Source: an uncultured Anaeroplasma sp. (GTDB lineage: Bacteria; Bacillota_I; Bacilli_A; Acholeplasmatales; Anaeroplasmataceae). Taken from it: 53,390 nucleotides of DNA. Under the pieces are notes generated by a model. That model worked only from the letters and a program-made list of their open reading frames with translations, did no database searches and was not told the origin of the DNA. The stretch covers positions 1 to 53,390 of the forward strand of contig CAKQBG010000006.1 in the NCBI GenBank assembly GCA_934216145.1, read 5' to 3'. Below, piece by piece: positions 43,568-51,903 of this stretch (position 1 is its first letter; every line of letters starts with the position of its first letter). The position numbers were made by a program, and so were the translations under genes.

Positions 43568-44540
43568 TTTTGGTGGTGTAATGCTTGTAGGATTAATGCT
43601 TGCATCATGTAAAAATGAATCGAAGGAGGTTAATGTATATATGCCTAGTCCTTCATCATTGAATGAAAAATATATTCAACAGTTTGAGGATAAAACAGGT
43701 ATAACTGTTAATTACTTTGAGGGTACAACCGGTGAAATATTAGCTAAGCTTGAAAGTGAAAAGAGTAATCCGATTGCGGATGTTGTTGTTTTAGCATCAT
43801 GGAGTGATGGCTTGAATTATGCTGAGAATAATGAATTATTAAGTTTTACGCCTTTAAATAGTGATAAGCTATATAGTGGCTGGAAGAATGATGATAATAC
43901 ATTATTTGGAACATCAGCTTCAGCATTAGGTGTTATTTATAATACAAATCAAATAGAATCTCTTGATGCAGATTGGAAGGATTTTACTAAGGCTGAATAC
44001 AAGGATTTAGTATGTATTCCTAATGGTGCTAAATCAGGATCATTTAAGGATTTTATGGCTGGATATATGTATTCATTTAGTAGTGATAAAGCTAATTTAG
44101 ATTATTCTACATGGGAAGGTATAGCTAATAATGGATTATCAATTCCAGGTGCTAATAAGGCTGCACTTCAGGCTGTAATATCAGGTGAAAAGGCTATATT
44201 AATTGGTGGAGTTGATTATAATGCTTATACTAGTATTGCTAAAAAGGAAGCTATAAAGATTTATTATCCAAAGAGTGGAACTTTAATTAACCCAAGACCA
44301 GCAATGGTATTAAAGAGTAGTAAAAATCAAGAAAATGCTAAAAAATTTGTTGAATATCTATTAAGTGATGATGCTCAAAAGCTTGTTAGTAATGCTTATT
44401 TATTACCTGGTAGAAGTGATATAACTTGTACTAATAGAACTAATGTTTCTGATATTCCTCAATTTAGTACTGATTGGGAATGGATGAGAAAAAATTCTGA
44501 TACAATAATAAAGAAAATAAATAGTCTTTGTACAAAGTAG
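43548..44540 (+). CDS. ABC transporter solute-binding lipoprotein (FbpA/PhnS-like)
   Basis: 330 residues from ATG 43548 (TTGGAGGAG ahead; located inside the ATPase gene). A lipoprotein signal ends LASC (Cys21). The mature part reads NEKYIQQFEDKTGITVNYFE, then GTTGEILAKLESEKSNPIADVV, the FbpA-like type 2 periplasmic fold. FLVEYLLSDDA-type text near the end also fits. The Fe3+-binding Tyr pair is not obvious by eye, so another oxyanion or phosphonate ligand is possible. The permease starts 9 nt after the stop. Confidence 0.83.
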   Translation: MKKLLFSFGGVMLVGLMLASCKNESKEVNVYMPSPSSLNEKYIQQFEDKTGITVNYFEGTTGEILAKLESEKSNPIADVVVLASWSDGLNYAENNELLSFTPLNSDKLYSGWKNDDNTLFGTSASALGVIYNTNQIESLDADWKDFTKAEYKDLVCIPNGAKSGSFKDFMAGYMYSFSSDKANLDYSTWEGIANNGLSIPGANKAALQAVISGEKAILIGGVDYNAYTSIAKKEAIKIYYPKSGTLINPRPAMVLKSSKNQENAKKFVEYLLSDDAQKLVSNAYLLPGRSDITCTNRTNVSDIPQFSTDWEWMRKNSDTIIKKINSLCTK

Positions 44541-44549
44541 GATAAATAT

Positions 44550-46217
44550 ATGGAGGTATCAAAATTTAGAAATATCACTAAGATATTAATTATAGTAGTA
44601 GCTTTAATAATACTAATCATACTTCCAGTCATTTCAGTATTTTCTAAAGCGGTCATCATTGATGGTCATTTTAGTTTATCTTTATTCTTTGAAGCTTTAT
44701 TTAAGCTTGAAAATTTAAAGACAATTGGTAATTCATTACTATTAGGTCTTTTAGTAGCTTTATTATCTACACTAATTGCTACACCATTAGCCTTCATCCT
44801 ATCTAGGACTAAATATAGTAAATCTAAAGCATTAGATATAATATTATTAATTCCTTTTATGACTCCACCTTATATATCATCAATGGGATGGATTTCATTT
44901 ATTCAGAGAAATGGCTTGTTTGAACAACTAATTCCTTTTACAGGTCATTCTATTGAGGGATTGTTTTCATTGTTTGGACTTGTATTAATAATGAGCCTTC
45001 ATGTTTTTCCTTTTCTTACAACTCTTTTAAAGAATGCTATTTTAAATATAGGACCTAGTATCGATGAAAGTGCTAAGGTGTGTGGAGGAGGATTTTTCTA
45101 TAGATTAAGAAGAATAACCTTTCCATTATTAACAGGAAACTACGCAATTGGCTTATTATTAGTATTTATTAAAACATTATCAGAATATGGTACTCCAGCT
45201 ACATTTGGATATCGTATAGGCTTTAAGGTTTTTACTACTGATATTCATGATTATGCTACTATTGCGCCTATTAATTTTTCACTTGCTTCAAGTCTATCTA
45301 GTGTTTTAGTAATTATATGTATGATTTTATGGTTAGTTCAATCTAAAATTACTGAGAAAAAAACATATAAGCTATTAGGTGGTAAAGGTGCTAAAAGGAC
45401 TATTTATAATAATAAAATAGTTAATATATTAAGTACCATTTATTTAATAATTATAATAATTTTAGCTATTGTAATTCCTTATTTTTCTATAATATCAACA
45501 TCATTAATTAATGTTAAAACATCTGGATTAAGATTTGACAATTTAACATTTGATAATTATATTTATTTATTTAATTCTAGAGGTTCTTTAAATGCGATTA
45601 AAACTAGTACCCTAATGGCTTTAATCTCAGCTACTATTTCATCATTATTTGCTTTAATATTAGTGTTATTACTAAGAAAGAATAAAAAAATTAAAAAGCC
45701 ATTGATGGCTATTGCGACATTACCAGAAATGATACCTAATATTGTATTAGTATTAGGATTGATGATATTTTGGAATACTATTTATAATATAATACCAGTA
45801 TATAATACAAATATATTTATGGCATTAGTATATATAGTTATGTTTTTACCATATGGTATTCAATATATATCTAATTCATTTATGCAAATAAATGATTCAT
45901 TATTTAATGCTGGAAGAGTGTGTGGTGCTAAAAAGTTTTATTTAACTATTAAAATAATTCTTCCTTTAATTTTTAAAGGTATATTATTTGGTTGGATGAT
46001 GATTTTTATAATAGTATTTAGAGAGCTAGTTGCCTCAAGCTTAGTATCTCCTTTAGGAACTAGAACTATATCGACTTACATTGTTAGTCAATTTAACCAA
46101 GGAGAAGTAGGAGTAGGAATGGCTATGGCTGTAGTTTGTGTTTTGATTTCAACTTCTGCATTAATTTTATTAAATATATTTTCTAATAAGAGTGTTAAAT
46201 ATGAAAAAAATAAATGA
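44550..46217 (+). CDS. Fused ABC permease (FbpB-like, two halves)
   Basis: 555 residues with about 12 hydrophobic segments, twice the size of a single permease. Each half has an EAA-type loop (VCGGGFFYRLRRITFPLLTG near 175, VCGAKKFYLTIKIILPLIFK near 473) that docks on the ATPase. The fused layout is typical of Fe3+ and 2-aminoethylphosphonate importers (FbpB/PhnV). ATATGGAGG overlaps the start region. The 3' end overlaps the HD gene by 17 nt. Confidence 0.87.
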   Translation: MEVSKFRNITKILIIVVALIILIILPVISVFSKAVIIDGHFSLSLFFEALFKLENLKTIGNSLLLGLLVALLSTLIATPLAFILSRTKYSKSKALDIILLIPFMTPPYISSMGWISFIQRNGLFEQLIPFTGHSIEGLFSLFGLVLIMSLHVFPFLTTLLKNAILNIGPSIDESAKVCGGGFFYRLRRITFPLLTGNYAIGLLLVFIKTLSEYGTPATFGYRIGFKVFTTDIHDYATIAPINFSLASSLSSVLVIICMILWLVQSKITEKKTYKLLGGKGAKRTIYNNKIVNILSTIYLIIIIILAIVIPYFSIISTSLINVKTSGLRFDNLTFDNYIYLFNSRGSLNAIKTSTLMALISATISSLFALILVLLLRKNKKIKKPLMAIATLPEMIPNIVLVLGLMIFWNTIYNIIPVYNTNIFMALVYIVMFLPYGIQYISNSFMQINDSLFNAGRVCGAKKFYLTIKIILPLIFKGILFGWMMIFIIVFRELVASSLVSPLGTRTISTYIVSQFNQGEVGVGMAMAVVCVLISTSALILLNIFSNKSVKYEKNK

Positions 46218-46758
46218 AATTGAAAATATTGTTATTAATTCTAATGAATATTGGGCAATTCATAGTAGACTTGTTTCTATAAATGCTAAAACACTTGCAG
46301 AAATGTTAGGCTTAGATTCTAAAAGAGCTTATTATTATGGATTGTTCCATGATATAGGAAGAATGTATCATTTAGATGATTTCTCACATTTATATAAAGG
46401 CTTCGATTTTTTATTCCATAATCTAGGCTTTAGCTATGCAAGAATTTGTATTACACATGCCTTTCCTATTAAAAATGTTTTATCCTTTAATGGTGAAATA
46501 ACTAATAATGATATGAAAGAATTTATTATTAATTTTCTAAATGAAATTAATTATGATATATATGATTTATTGATTCAATTATGTGATTCTATTTCCGTAG
46601 ATAAAACTATTACTATCGAAAAAAGATATGAGCTTCTTAAGCTTAAAAATAAATGGAATGAATATACTAATGATAAAATTAATAGATTGAATGATATTAA
46701 AAGCTATTTTGATAAATTATTAGGTAATGATATTTATAAAATATTAAATATAAAATAA
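46201..46758 (+). CDS. HD-domain protein
   Basis: 185 residues from ATG 46201 (the upstream ATG at 46192 lacks a better site). The HD motif is in YYYGLFHDIGRMYH (His-Asp near 53-54); IHSRLVSINAKTLAEML precedes it, and later ICITHAFPI and QLCDSIS supply further metal ligands. HD proteins are metal-dependent phosphohydrolases. PhnZ-type HD oxygenases act on phosphonates, but this one shows no clear relation to PhnZ. Overlap with the permease by 17 nt places it in the ABC operon, suggesting it works on the imported compound or on signalling. Confidence 0.72.
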   Translation: MKKINEIENIVINSNEYWAIHSRLVSINAKTLAEMLGLDSKRAYYYGLFHDIGRMYHLDDFSHLYKGFDFLFHNLGFSYARICITHAFPIKNVLSFNGEITNNDMKEFIINFLNEINYDIYDLLIQLCDSISVDKTITIEKRYELLKLKNKWNEYTNDKINRLNDIKSYFDKLLGNDIYKILNIK

Positions 46759-46904
46759 TGATTAGGTATATAATTTGAGTTTATATTAGTTTACTATTTT
46801 CTAATTATATATTTAAAATATATTTTTATAAATCAGTATTATTGAATTTTCTTATTATAGATTTATAATATTATCAAAAGATATATTTTTAAGTTGGAGG
46901 ATAT

Positions 46905-47228
46905 ATGGATAGATTAGAGGAATTACTTAAAAGAATAGATAAATTTAATAAGGATAGAGATTGGGATCAATTTCATTCTCCTGTTAATTTAGCTAAAAGT
47001 ATCTCAATAGAAGCTAATGAACTATTAGAATGCTATCAATGGAGTGATAATGCTAATATTGAAGAAGTTAAAGAGGAATTAGCTGATGTAATGAATTATT
47101 GCTTACAAATGGCTATTTCATTAAATATTGATCCTATTGATATTATTAATAAAAAAATGGATAAAAATGAAAAGAAATATCCTGTAGAAAAGGCTAAAGG
47201 TGTTTCTACGAAATATAATAAGCTTTAA
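46905..47228 (+). CDS. MazG-like nucleotide pyrophosphohydrolase
   Basis: 107 residues, a single all-helical MazG/RS21-C6 fold. The metal-binding acids are in SIEANELLECYQW and EVKEELADVMNYCLQM (EExxE and ExxD). MENE-like DRDWDQFHSPVNLAKSI is the usual start. These enzymes hydrolyse (d)NTPs to monophosphates and are thought to clean the nucleotide pool. AGTTGGAGG precedes the ATG. It is convergent with the WYL gene, sharing a terminator. Confidence 0.85.
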   Translation: MDRLEELLKRIDKFNKDRDWDQFHSPVNLAKSISIEANELLECYQWSDNANIEEVKEELADVMNYCLQMAISLNIDPIDIINKKMDKNEKKYPVEKAKGVSTKYNKL

Positions 47229-47250
47229 AATATAATGATTATAATGAATT

Positions 47251-47284
47251 AAAAAATTCCTAGATATAATTCTAGGATTTTTTA
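47251..47284. terminator. Bidirectional terminator between mazG-like and WYL genes
   Basis: ATTCCTAGA (47256-47264) pairs with TCTAGGAT (47271-47278) with AAAAAA on one side and TTTTTT on the other, so it serves both strands. It overlaps the last codon of the WYL gene. Confidence 0.75.
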
Positions 47285-48267
47285 TATACTTCTAACGTTT
47301 CTGTTAAAGTCTTGATAATTTTATTTTTAAGACTAAATGGTTCTATTATTTCGAAAAATTCAATATATTGTAATAGCCAATAAAATAATGCATCTTCATC
47401 AGTTTTAATTATTGCATAAGATTTATTATCTTCTGTAATAATTCTTGCATTAGAACCAAACCAATCATAAATATAGGTAATGCCATTTCTTTCTTTATTA
47501 GGTTTGATTAAAATTTTAGCTGTAATAACATCTCCTCCAAATAAATAAATATGCTCATTAATATATTTGTTAATATTAAAATTATTACCTAATGATTCTA
47601 TTTCTTCAATTGGTTTTATTGCTTGATTTATTATTTCTATATTAGTTAAATAATCTAATCTATAGATAACATGATTATTATAATTATTATTTGAAGCTAC
47701 TAAATAATATTTACCAAAGTTATTTATTAAATAATAGGGAGAAACAATATATTTATATCCATTCTTTCTCATTTTAATAGCACCATTTATATCATAATAA
47801 ATATAATTAAAGGTTATTTTTTTCTTTGATTTTATTGCTTCTGTAATTAAATCAATATTATAAAAGAAGTTTTTATTATTTGTTCTTGTTATTTCAGTAG
47901 ATTTATAAATATAAGTATAGTCCTTTTTTTGATATTTAGATAATGAGGAATATAATTTAGTAGCTAATTCCTTAGCTTGAGATGCCGTAATAGATTTAGA
48001 GGAATAGATGGCATCTATTAGAAATTTTATTTCAGTTTCATCAAATTCTCTTTCATTTAAATAACAACCATTTGTAGTTTTAATAATATCATAATCTAAA
48101 GAAATTAATAAATCTATTGATGATGAAATTGTTTTTCTTTCAATATCTATCATATAGATTTGTTTTAGCTTTTCTATTATTTCTTTTTGAGTTAAGGGAT
48201 GATATTCATCAGAATATTCTTTTAATATATTTAAAATATAAAATATTGAAGCCTTTTTATCATACAT
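47272..48267 (-). CDS. WYL-domain transcriptional regulator
   Basis: 331 residues. An N-terminal winged HTH (about 1-75; YHPLTQKEIIEKLKQIYMID then RKTISSSIDLL) is followed by a WYL domain (about 140-220: KKITFNYIYYDINGA; YIVSPYYLINNFGKYYLVAS; YRLDYLTNIEI). A WCX-like C-terminal part completes it. WYL domains sense nucleotides or other ligands and often repress defence or stress genes. GGTGAT lies 7 bases before the ATG. It is divergent from the 76-residue protein across a shared palindrome and so probably controls both. Confidence 0.87.
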   Translation of the reverse strand: MYDKKASIFYILNILKEYSDEYHPLTQKEIIEKLKQIYMIDIERKTISSSIDLLISLDYDIIKTTNGCYLNEREFDETEIKFLIDAIYSSKSITASQAKELATKLYSSLSKYQKKDYTYIYKSTEITRTNNKNFFYNIDLITEAIKSKKKITFNYIYYDINGAIKMRKNGYKYIVSPYYLINNFGKYYLVASNNNYNNHVIYRLDYLTNIEIINQAIKPIEEIESLGNNFNINKYINEHIYLFGGDVITAKILIKPNKERNGITYIYDWFGSNARIITEDNKSYAIIKTDEDALFYWLLQYIEFFEIIEPFSLKNKIIKTLTETLEVYKKS

Positions 48268-48287
48268 ATAATTATCACCGTAGGAAT

Positions 48288-48344
48288 ATTATATAGTAAA
48301 TAATAGCTTATGTCCATTTTTTGGGACATAGTTTTTGTTATAAT
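48288..48344. promoter_or_regulatory. Divergent promoters with a shared palindrome
   Basis: TATGTCC (48309-48315) and GGACATA (48324-48330) form a 7-8-7 inverted repeat. The minus-strand -35 TGGACA (48316-48311) lies in it, 17 bases from TATAAT (48293-48288) for the WYL gene. The plus-strand -10 TATAAT (48339-48344) for the small gene is 9 bases beyond it. A bound WYL protein would cover both promoters. Confidence 0.6.
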
Positions 48345-48370
48345 CAAATTAGTTAAAGGAGGATACATTT

Positions 48371-48601
48371 ATGACAATTGAAGAGGTATTAGTTAAATAT
48401 TATGGTGAGGAAGCTCAATATGTAGTAGGTAGACTATATAAGATTGGAGATAAAAAGGTATTTTATTCTTTAGGAAAGCCTTCACAGGTAGGTAATGATA
48501 AAATTGAATTTATAGATGGTAAGCTTTATAGGATTGGAAAGAATATCGTTAAATATCGAAGATCTAATGTTTTAGCTATAGGTAATGTTAAAATTAAATA
48601 G
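48371..48601 (+). CDS. Small beta-repeat protein divergent from WYL regulator
   Basis: 76 residues with four short similar units: LYKIGDKKVFYS, SQVGNDKIEFIDG, LYRIGKNIVKYR and VLAIGNVKI. Each has an IG or VG turn followed by a strand, so an all-beta fold is likely. No known family recognised. AAAGGAGG lies 8 bases before the ATG. It is the only gene facing the WYL regulator and its probable target. The N-terminal 15 residues are helical (TIEEVLVKYYGEEA). Function unknown. Confidence 0.6.
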   Translation: MTIEEVLVKYYGEEAQYVVGRLYKIGDKKVFYSLGKPSQVGNDKIEFIDGKLYRIGKNIVKYRRSNVLAIGNVKIK

Positions 48602-48637
48602 AGTTATCAATATTAATAGTATTTAATAATAAAATGT

Positions 48638-48804
48638 TATACTAAAGAATTGATAATTATAAAAAGCTAGATTAGTTTTCTAATTTGAATGGAATTTATA
48701 AGTATGTAGTTATCTTTTAAGCTAGATATTTATTAGTTAGGATTAACTACTTAATTAATAATTATGAGTCAAATATTGATTTTTTCTTATTAATATGTTA
48801 TATT
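48638..48804 (+). promoter_or_regulatory. Region ahead of scfA with a promoter
   Basis: The 245-nt gap 48602-48846 contains an extended -10 (TGT-TATACT, hexamer 48638-48643) of unknown use, a few small hairpins (TAGTTA-GGAT-TAACTA) and, nearest the gene, TTGATT (48776-48781) with TATATT (48799-48804, extended TG, 17-base spacer). The last is the likely scfA promoter. I recognise no RNA family here. Confidence 0.5.
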
Positions 48805-48846
48805 TAATTGTACAAATTTTTATATATAAAAATAGGAGGAATTGTT

Positions 48847-49002
48847 ATGAAACATATTAATACAATTAAAACTCGTAATCTTTGTTCTAGCGCTAAGAAC
48901 GGTGGATGTGGTGAATGCCAAACTTCTTGCCAATCTGCTTGTAAGACAAGTTGTGGTATTGCAAACCAAAAGTGCGAAAATAAAAAAGAGATTAGAAAGT
49001 AA
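48847..49002 (+). CDS. scfA: SCIFF peptide precursor (seven-Cys variant)
   Basis: 51 residues from ATG 48847 (AGGAGG 7 bases ahead; an upstream in-frame start at 48808 is in the promoter region). MKHINTIKTRN, then GGCGECQTSCQSACKTSC and NQKCE, is the near-invariant SCIFF (six cysteines in forty-five) precursor: Cys21, 24, 28, 32, 36 and 43. The maturase gene follows, and makes Cys-to-Thr thioether links in relatives. Unlike the usual six, this one has a seventh at Cys13 in the leader and a longer charged tail (KKEIRK). Its biological role is unknown in any organism. Confidence 0.95.
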   Translation: MKHINTIKTRNLCSSAKNGGCGECQTSCQSACKTSCGIANQKCENKKEIRK

Positions 49003-49015
49003 TCTTTGAAAGAAT

Positions 49016-49037
49016 GCCGCCTATATGGCGGCTTTTT
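49016..49037 (+). terminator. GC hairpin between scfA and scfB
   Basis: GCCGCC (49016-49021) pairs with GGCGGC (49027-49032), loop TATAT, followed by TTTTT. A partial terminator here would let the peptide be made in excess over the maturase. Confidence 0.75.
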
Positions 49038-49061
49038 CAGTGATTAGAAATGAGGTAGAAA

Positions 49062-50453
49062 ATGATTCATCAATATAAATTAAATGGATATAATATAGTT
49101 TTAGATATCAATTCAGGCTCTGTTCATGTTGTCGATGATGTTGCGTATGATATTATAGCTTTATTTGAAAATAATAATAAGAATGAAATTGTCCAAGAAA
49201 TAGAGGAAAAATATAGTAATACCTTAGGCGTTTCTAGGGAAGAAATTGAACAATGTTATGATGAGGTTAATGAATTAAAGGAATCTGGTCAATTGTTTAC
49301 TGAGGATGTTTTTAAGCCTATTGCTAAAGAATTAAAGAAAAGAACATCTGGTGTTGTTAAGGCTTTATGCTTACATGTAGCTCATACTTGTAATTTAAAT
49401 TGCTCATATTGCTTTGCAAGTCAAGGTAAATATAATGGTGATAGAGCTGTTATGTCATTTGAGGTTGGTAAGCAGGCATTAGATTATTTAGTTCTTCATT
49501 CTGGAACTAGAAGAAACTTAGAGGTTGATTTCTTTGGTGGAGAGCCTTTATTAAATTTTGATGTTGTTAAGGATCTTGTAAAATATGCTAGAAGTATAGA
49601 AAAAGAAGCTAATAAGAATTTTAGATTTACATTAACTACTAATGGTATGTTAATTGATGATGATGTTATTGATTTTGCGAATAAGGAAATGAGTAATGTT
49701 GTATTAAGTCTAGATGGAAGAAAGGCAATTCATGATAGATTCCGTGTTGATTATAAGGGTAAAGGAAGCTTTGATACTATTGTTCCTAAATTCCAAAAGC
49801 TAGTAAAAGCTCGTGAAGGTAAGAATTATTATATGAGAGGTACATTCACTCATGCTAACCCTGACTTTTTAGAGGATATTAAGACAATGCTAGATTTAGG
49901 CTTTAATGAATTAAGTATGGAGCCTGTAGTATGTAGTAAGGATGATCCTTCTCATTTAACGGATGAAGATATAGAAATTGTTTTAAAGCAATATGAGGAT
50001 TTAGCTAAGCTTATGATTGAGCGTAGAAGAGAGGGAAGACCATTTACCTTCTATCATTATATGATTGATTTAAGTGGTGGTCCTTGTATTTATAAGAGAA
50101 TTTCTGGATGTGGTTCTGGTACTGAATATATGGCTGTAACTCCTTGGGGTGATTTATATCCATGTCATCAGTTTGTTGGTGATGAGAAGTTTAAGCTTGG
50201 TAATATTTGGGATGGTGTAACAAATACTGATATTCAAAATGAATTTGCTTCTTGTAATGTTTATGCAAGAGAAAAGTGTAATGACTGCTGGGCTAGATTA
50301 TATTGTTCAGGTGGATGTAGCGCTAATGCTTATCACGCAACAGGTAGTATTACTGGAGTATATGAGAGCGGATGTGAATTATTTAGAAAGAGAATAGAAT
50401 GTGCAATTATGGTTGCAATTTCTGAAATGGATGATGAAAACGCCAATAATTGA
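49062..50453 (+). CDS. scfB: Radical SAM SCIFF maturase
   Basis: 463 residues. The N-terminal 90 residues look like an RRE-type peptide-binding domain. The radical SAM cluster is CNLNCSYC (Cys110, 114, 117), followed by FFGGEP. The C-terminal SPASM region is Cys-rich (GPCIYKRISGCGSG; YPCHQF; CNVYAREKCNDCWARLYCSGGCSANA), binding auxiliary [4Fe-4S] clusters. It makes thioether crosslinks in the SCIFF peptide (CteB type). TGAGG sits upstream of the ATG. The 3' end overlaps the decarboxylase by 20 nt. Confidence 0.95.
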   Translation: MIHQYKLNGYNIVLDINSGSVHVVDDVAYDIIALFENNNKNEIVQEIEEKYSNTLGVSREEIEQCYDEVNELKESGQLFTEDVFKPIAKELKKRTSGVVKALCLHVAHTCNLNCSYCFASQGKYNGDRAVMSFEVGKQALDYLVLHSGTRRNLEVDFFGGEPLLNFDVVKDLVKYARSIEKEANKNFRFTLTTNGMLIDDDVIDFANKEMSNVVLSLDGRKAIHDRFRVDYKGKGSFDTIVPKFQKLVKAREGKNYYMRGTFTHANPDFLEDIKTMLDLGFNELSMEPVVCSKDDPSHLTDEDIEIVLKQYEDLAKLMIERRREGRPFTFYHYMIDLSGGPCIYKRISGCGSGTEYMAVTPWGDLYPCHQFVGDEKFKLGNIWDGVTNTDIQNEFASCNVYAREKCNDCWARLYCSGGCSANAYHATGSITGVYESGCELFRKRIECAIMVAISEMDDENANN

Positions 50454-51771
50454 TTTTGTTAGAGAATATAATGATAAGAAAGCTATTCGTCTTCATATGC
50501 CAGGCCATAAGGGAAAAAATCTTTTAGGCTTTGAGGAATATGATATTACAGAAATTGATGGGGCTGATGTTTTATATCATTCTGATGGAATTATATTAGA
50601 AAGTGAAAAAAATGCTTCGGAGATTTTTGAATCTAATACCTTTTATTCAGCTGAAGGATCATCTTTATGTATTAGGGCAATGCTATTTTTATCTATGAGT
50701 AAAAATAAGAGTAAAAGACCTTATGTTTTAGCAGCTAGAAATGTACATAAAACATTTGTTACTGCAGCTAGTTTATTAGATTTTGATGTTAAATGGCTTT
50801 ATTCAAAGGATAATTTATCTTATCATTCTTGTCATATAACAAAAGAAATGGTTGAAAATGAATTAAGTAGTGCTAAGGAATTACCATTTGCAGTATATTT
50901 AACAAGTCCTGATTATTTAGGCTATATAGCTGATATTAAGGGTATAGCTTTGGTATGTAGGAAGTATAATGTTTTATTATTAGTAGATAACGCCCATGGT
51001 GCGTATTTAAAGTTTTTAGAAAAATCATATCATCCTATAGATTTAGGTGCTGATATGTGCTGTGATTCAGCTCATAAAACACTGCCTGCTGTAACAGGTG
51101 CGGCTTATTTACATATTTCTAAAAATATTGATAGCTATTATTCACTTCACGCTAAAGAGGCTTTAGGCTTATTTGCATCAACTAGTCCTTCATATTTGAT
51201 ATTACAATCTTTAGATTATGTTAATTTATATATAGCTAATAATAGAAATATATATATTGATTTTTGTAATAAACTAAAAGAAGTAAGAAAGCAATTAATT
51301 GATAATGGCTTTATTCTTTTAGGGGATGAGGATATGAAGCTTACAATTGATGCGAAAAAATATGGCTATACTGGTAATGAAATGTCTGATTATTTATTAA
51401 AAAATAATATTGTATCAGAATTTCATGATGAGGATTATCTTGTTTTAATGCTTACACCAGAAAATACTGATAGTGAGCTATTAAAATTAAAAGATGTTTT
51501 ATTAGCTCTTCCTAAAAGGAAAGAGCTTAATAGAGTTGAATTTATTCCTAAGAAAAAGGAAACCATTATGTCTATTAGAGAAGCAACATTCTCTTTAAGA
51601 GAAAGGGTTAAGGTAGAGGATGCCATAAATCAAATATTAGCTGATACACAAGTATCATGTCCTCCTGCTATACCTATTGTTGTTTCAGGAGAAAGAATAG
51701 ATATAAGTGATGTAGAAATGTTTAAATATTATGGAGTTGATGAATGCTCCATCGTAAAAAATGATATTTAA
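50434..51771 (+). CDS. Orn/Lys/Arg decarboxylase (PLP fold, short form)
   Basis: 445 residues from ATG 50434, which gives the usual MxTPIxDFV start; no clear Shine-Dalgarno site, so coupling to scfB (20-nt overlap) is likely. RLHMPGHKGKN is the family N-terminal motif. The PLP lysine is in DSAHKTLPAVTG near residue 220. The C-terminal domain has RVEFIPKKKE and CPPAIPIVVSGE. This short form (as in Bacillus YaaO/SpeA) decarboxylates Lys, Orn or Arg; the substrate is not readable. Located upstream of efp, it may supply a C4/C5 amine. Confidence 0.88.
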   Translation: MKTPIIDFVREYNDKKAIRLHMPGHKGKNLLGFEEYDITEIDGADVLYHSDGIILESEKNASEIFESNTFYSAEGSSLCIRAMLFLSMSKNKSKRPYVLAARNVHKTFVTAASLLDFDVKWLYSKDNLSYHSCHITKEMVENELSSAKELPFAVYLTSPDYLGYIADIKGIALVCRKYNVLLLVDNAHGAYLKFLEKSYHPIDLGADMCCDSAHKTLPAVTGAAYLHISKNIDSYYSLHAKEALGLFASTSPSYLILQSLDYVNLYIANNRNIYIDFCNKLKEVRKQLIDNGFILLGDEDMKLTIDAKKYGYTGNEMSDYLLKNNIVSEFHDEDYLVLMLTPENTDSELLKLKDVLLALPKRKELNRVEFIPKKKETIMSIREATFSLRERVKVEDAINQILADTQVSCPPAIPIVVSGERIDISDVEMFKYYGVDECSIVKNDI

Positions 51772-51774
51772 TTT

Positions 51775-51817
51775 ATGTAATTAATAGTTAAAATAGTAAA
51801 ATATATTACATTTTTTT
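51775..51817 (+). terminator. Possible terminator of the scf-decarboxylase operon
   Basis: ATGTAAT (51775-51781) pairs with ATTACAT (51805-51811), with a 23-nt loop, then seven T. A second weak hairpin (51822-51842) follows. Both are AT-rich, so read-through to efp is possible. Confidence 0.4.
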
Positions 51818-51846
51818 CAATATCAAAGATAAAAATCTTGATTTTA

Positions 51847-51874
51847 TTTACATATAAAGATAAAATTATATTAT
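51847..51874 (+). promoter_or_regulatory. Candidate promoter of efp
   Basis: TTTACA (51847-51852) and TATTAT (51869-51874) with a 16-base spacer. AAAAGGAG and ATG 51904 follow. Confidence 0.45.
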
Positions 51875-51903
51875 ATTAGTTATAAAAAAAGGAGAATTTA
51901 TAT

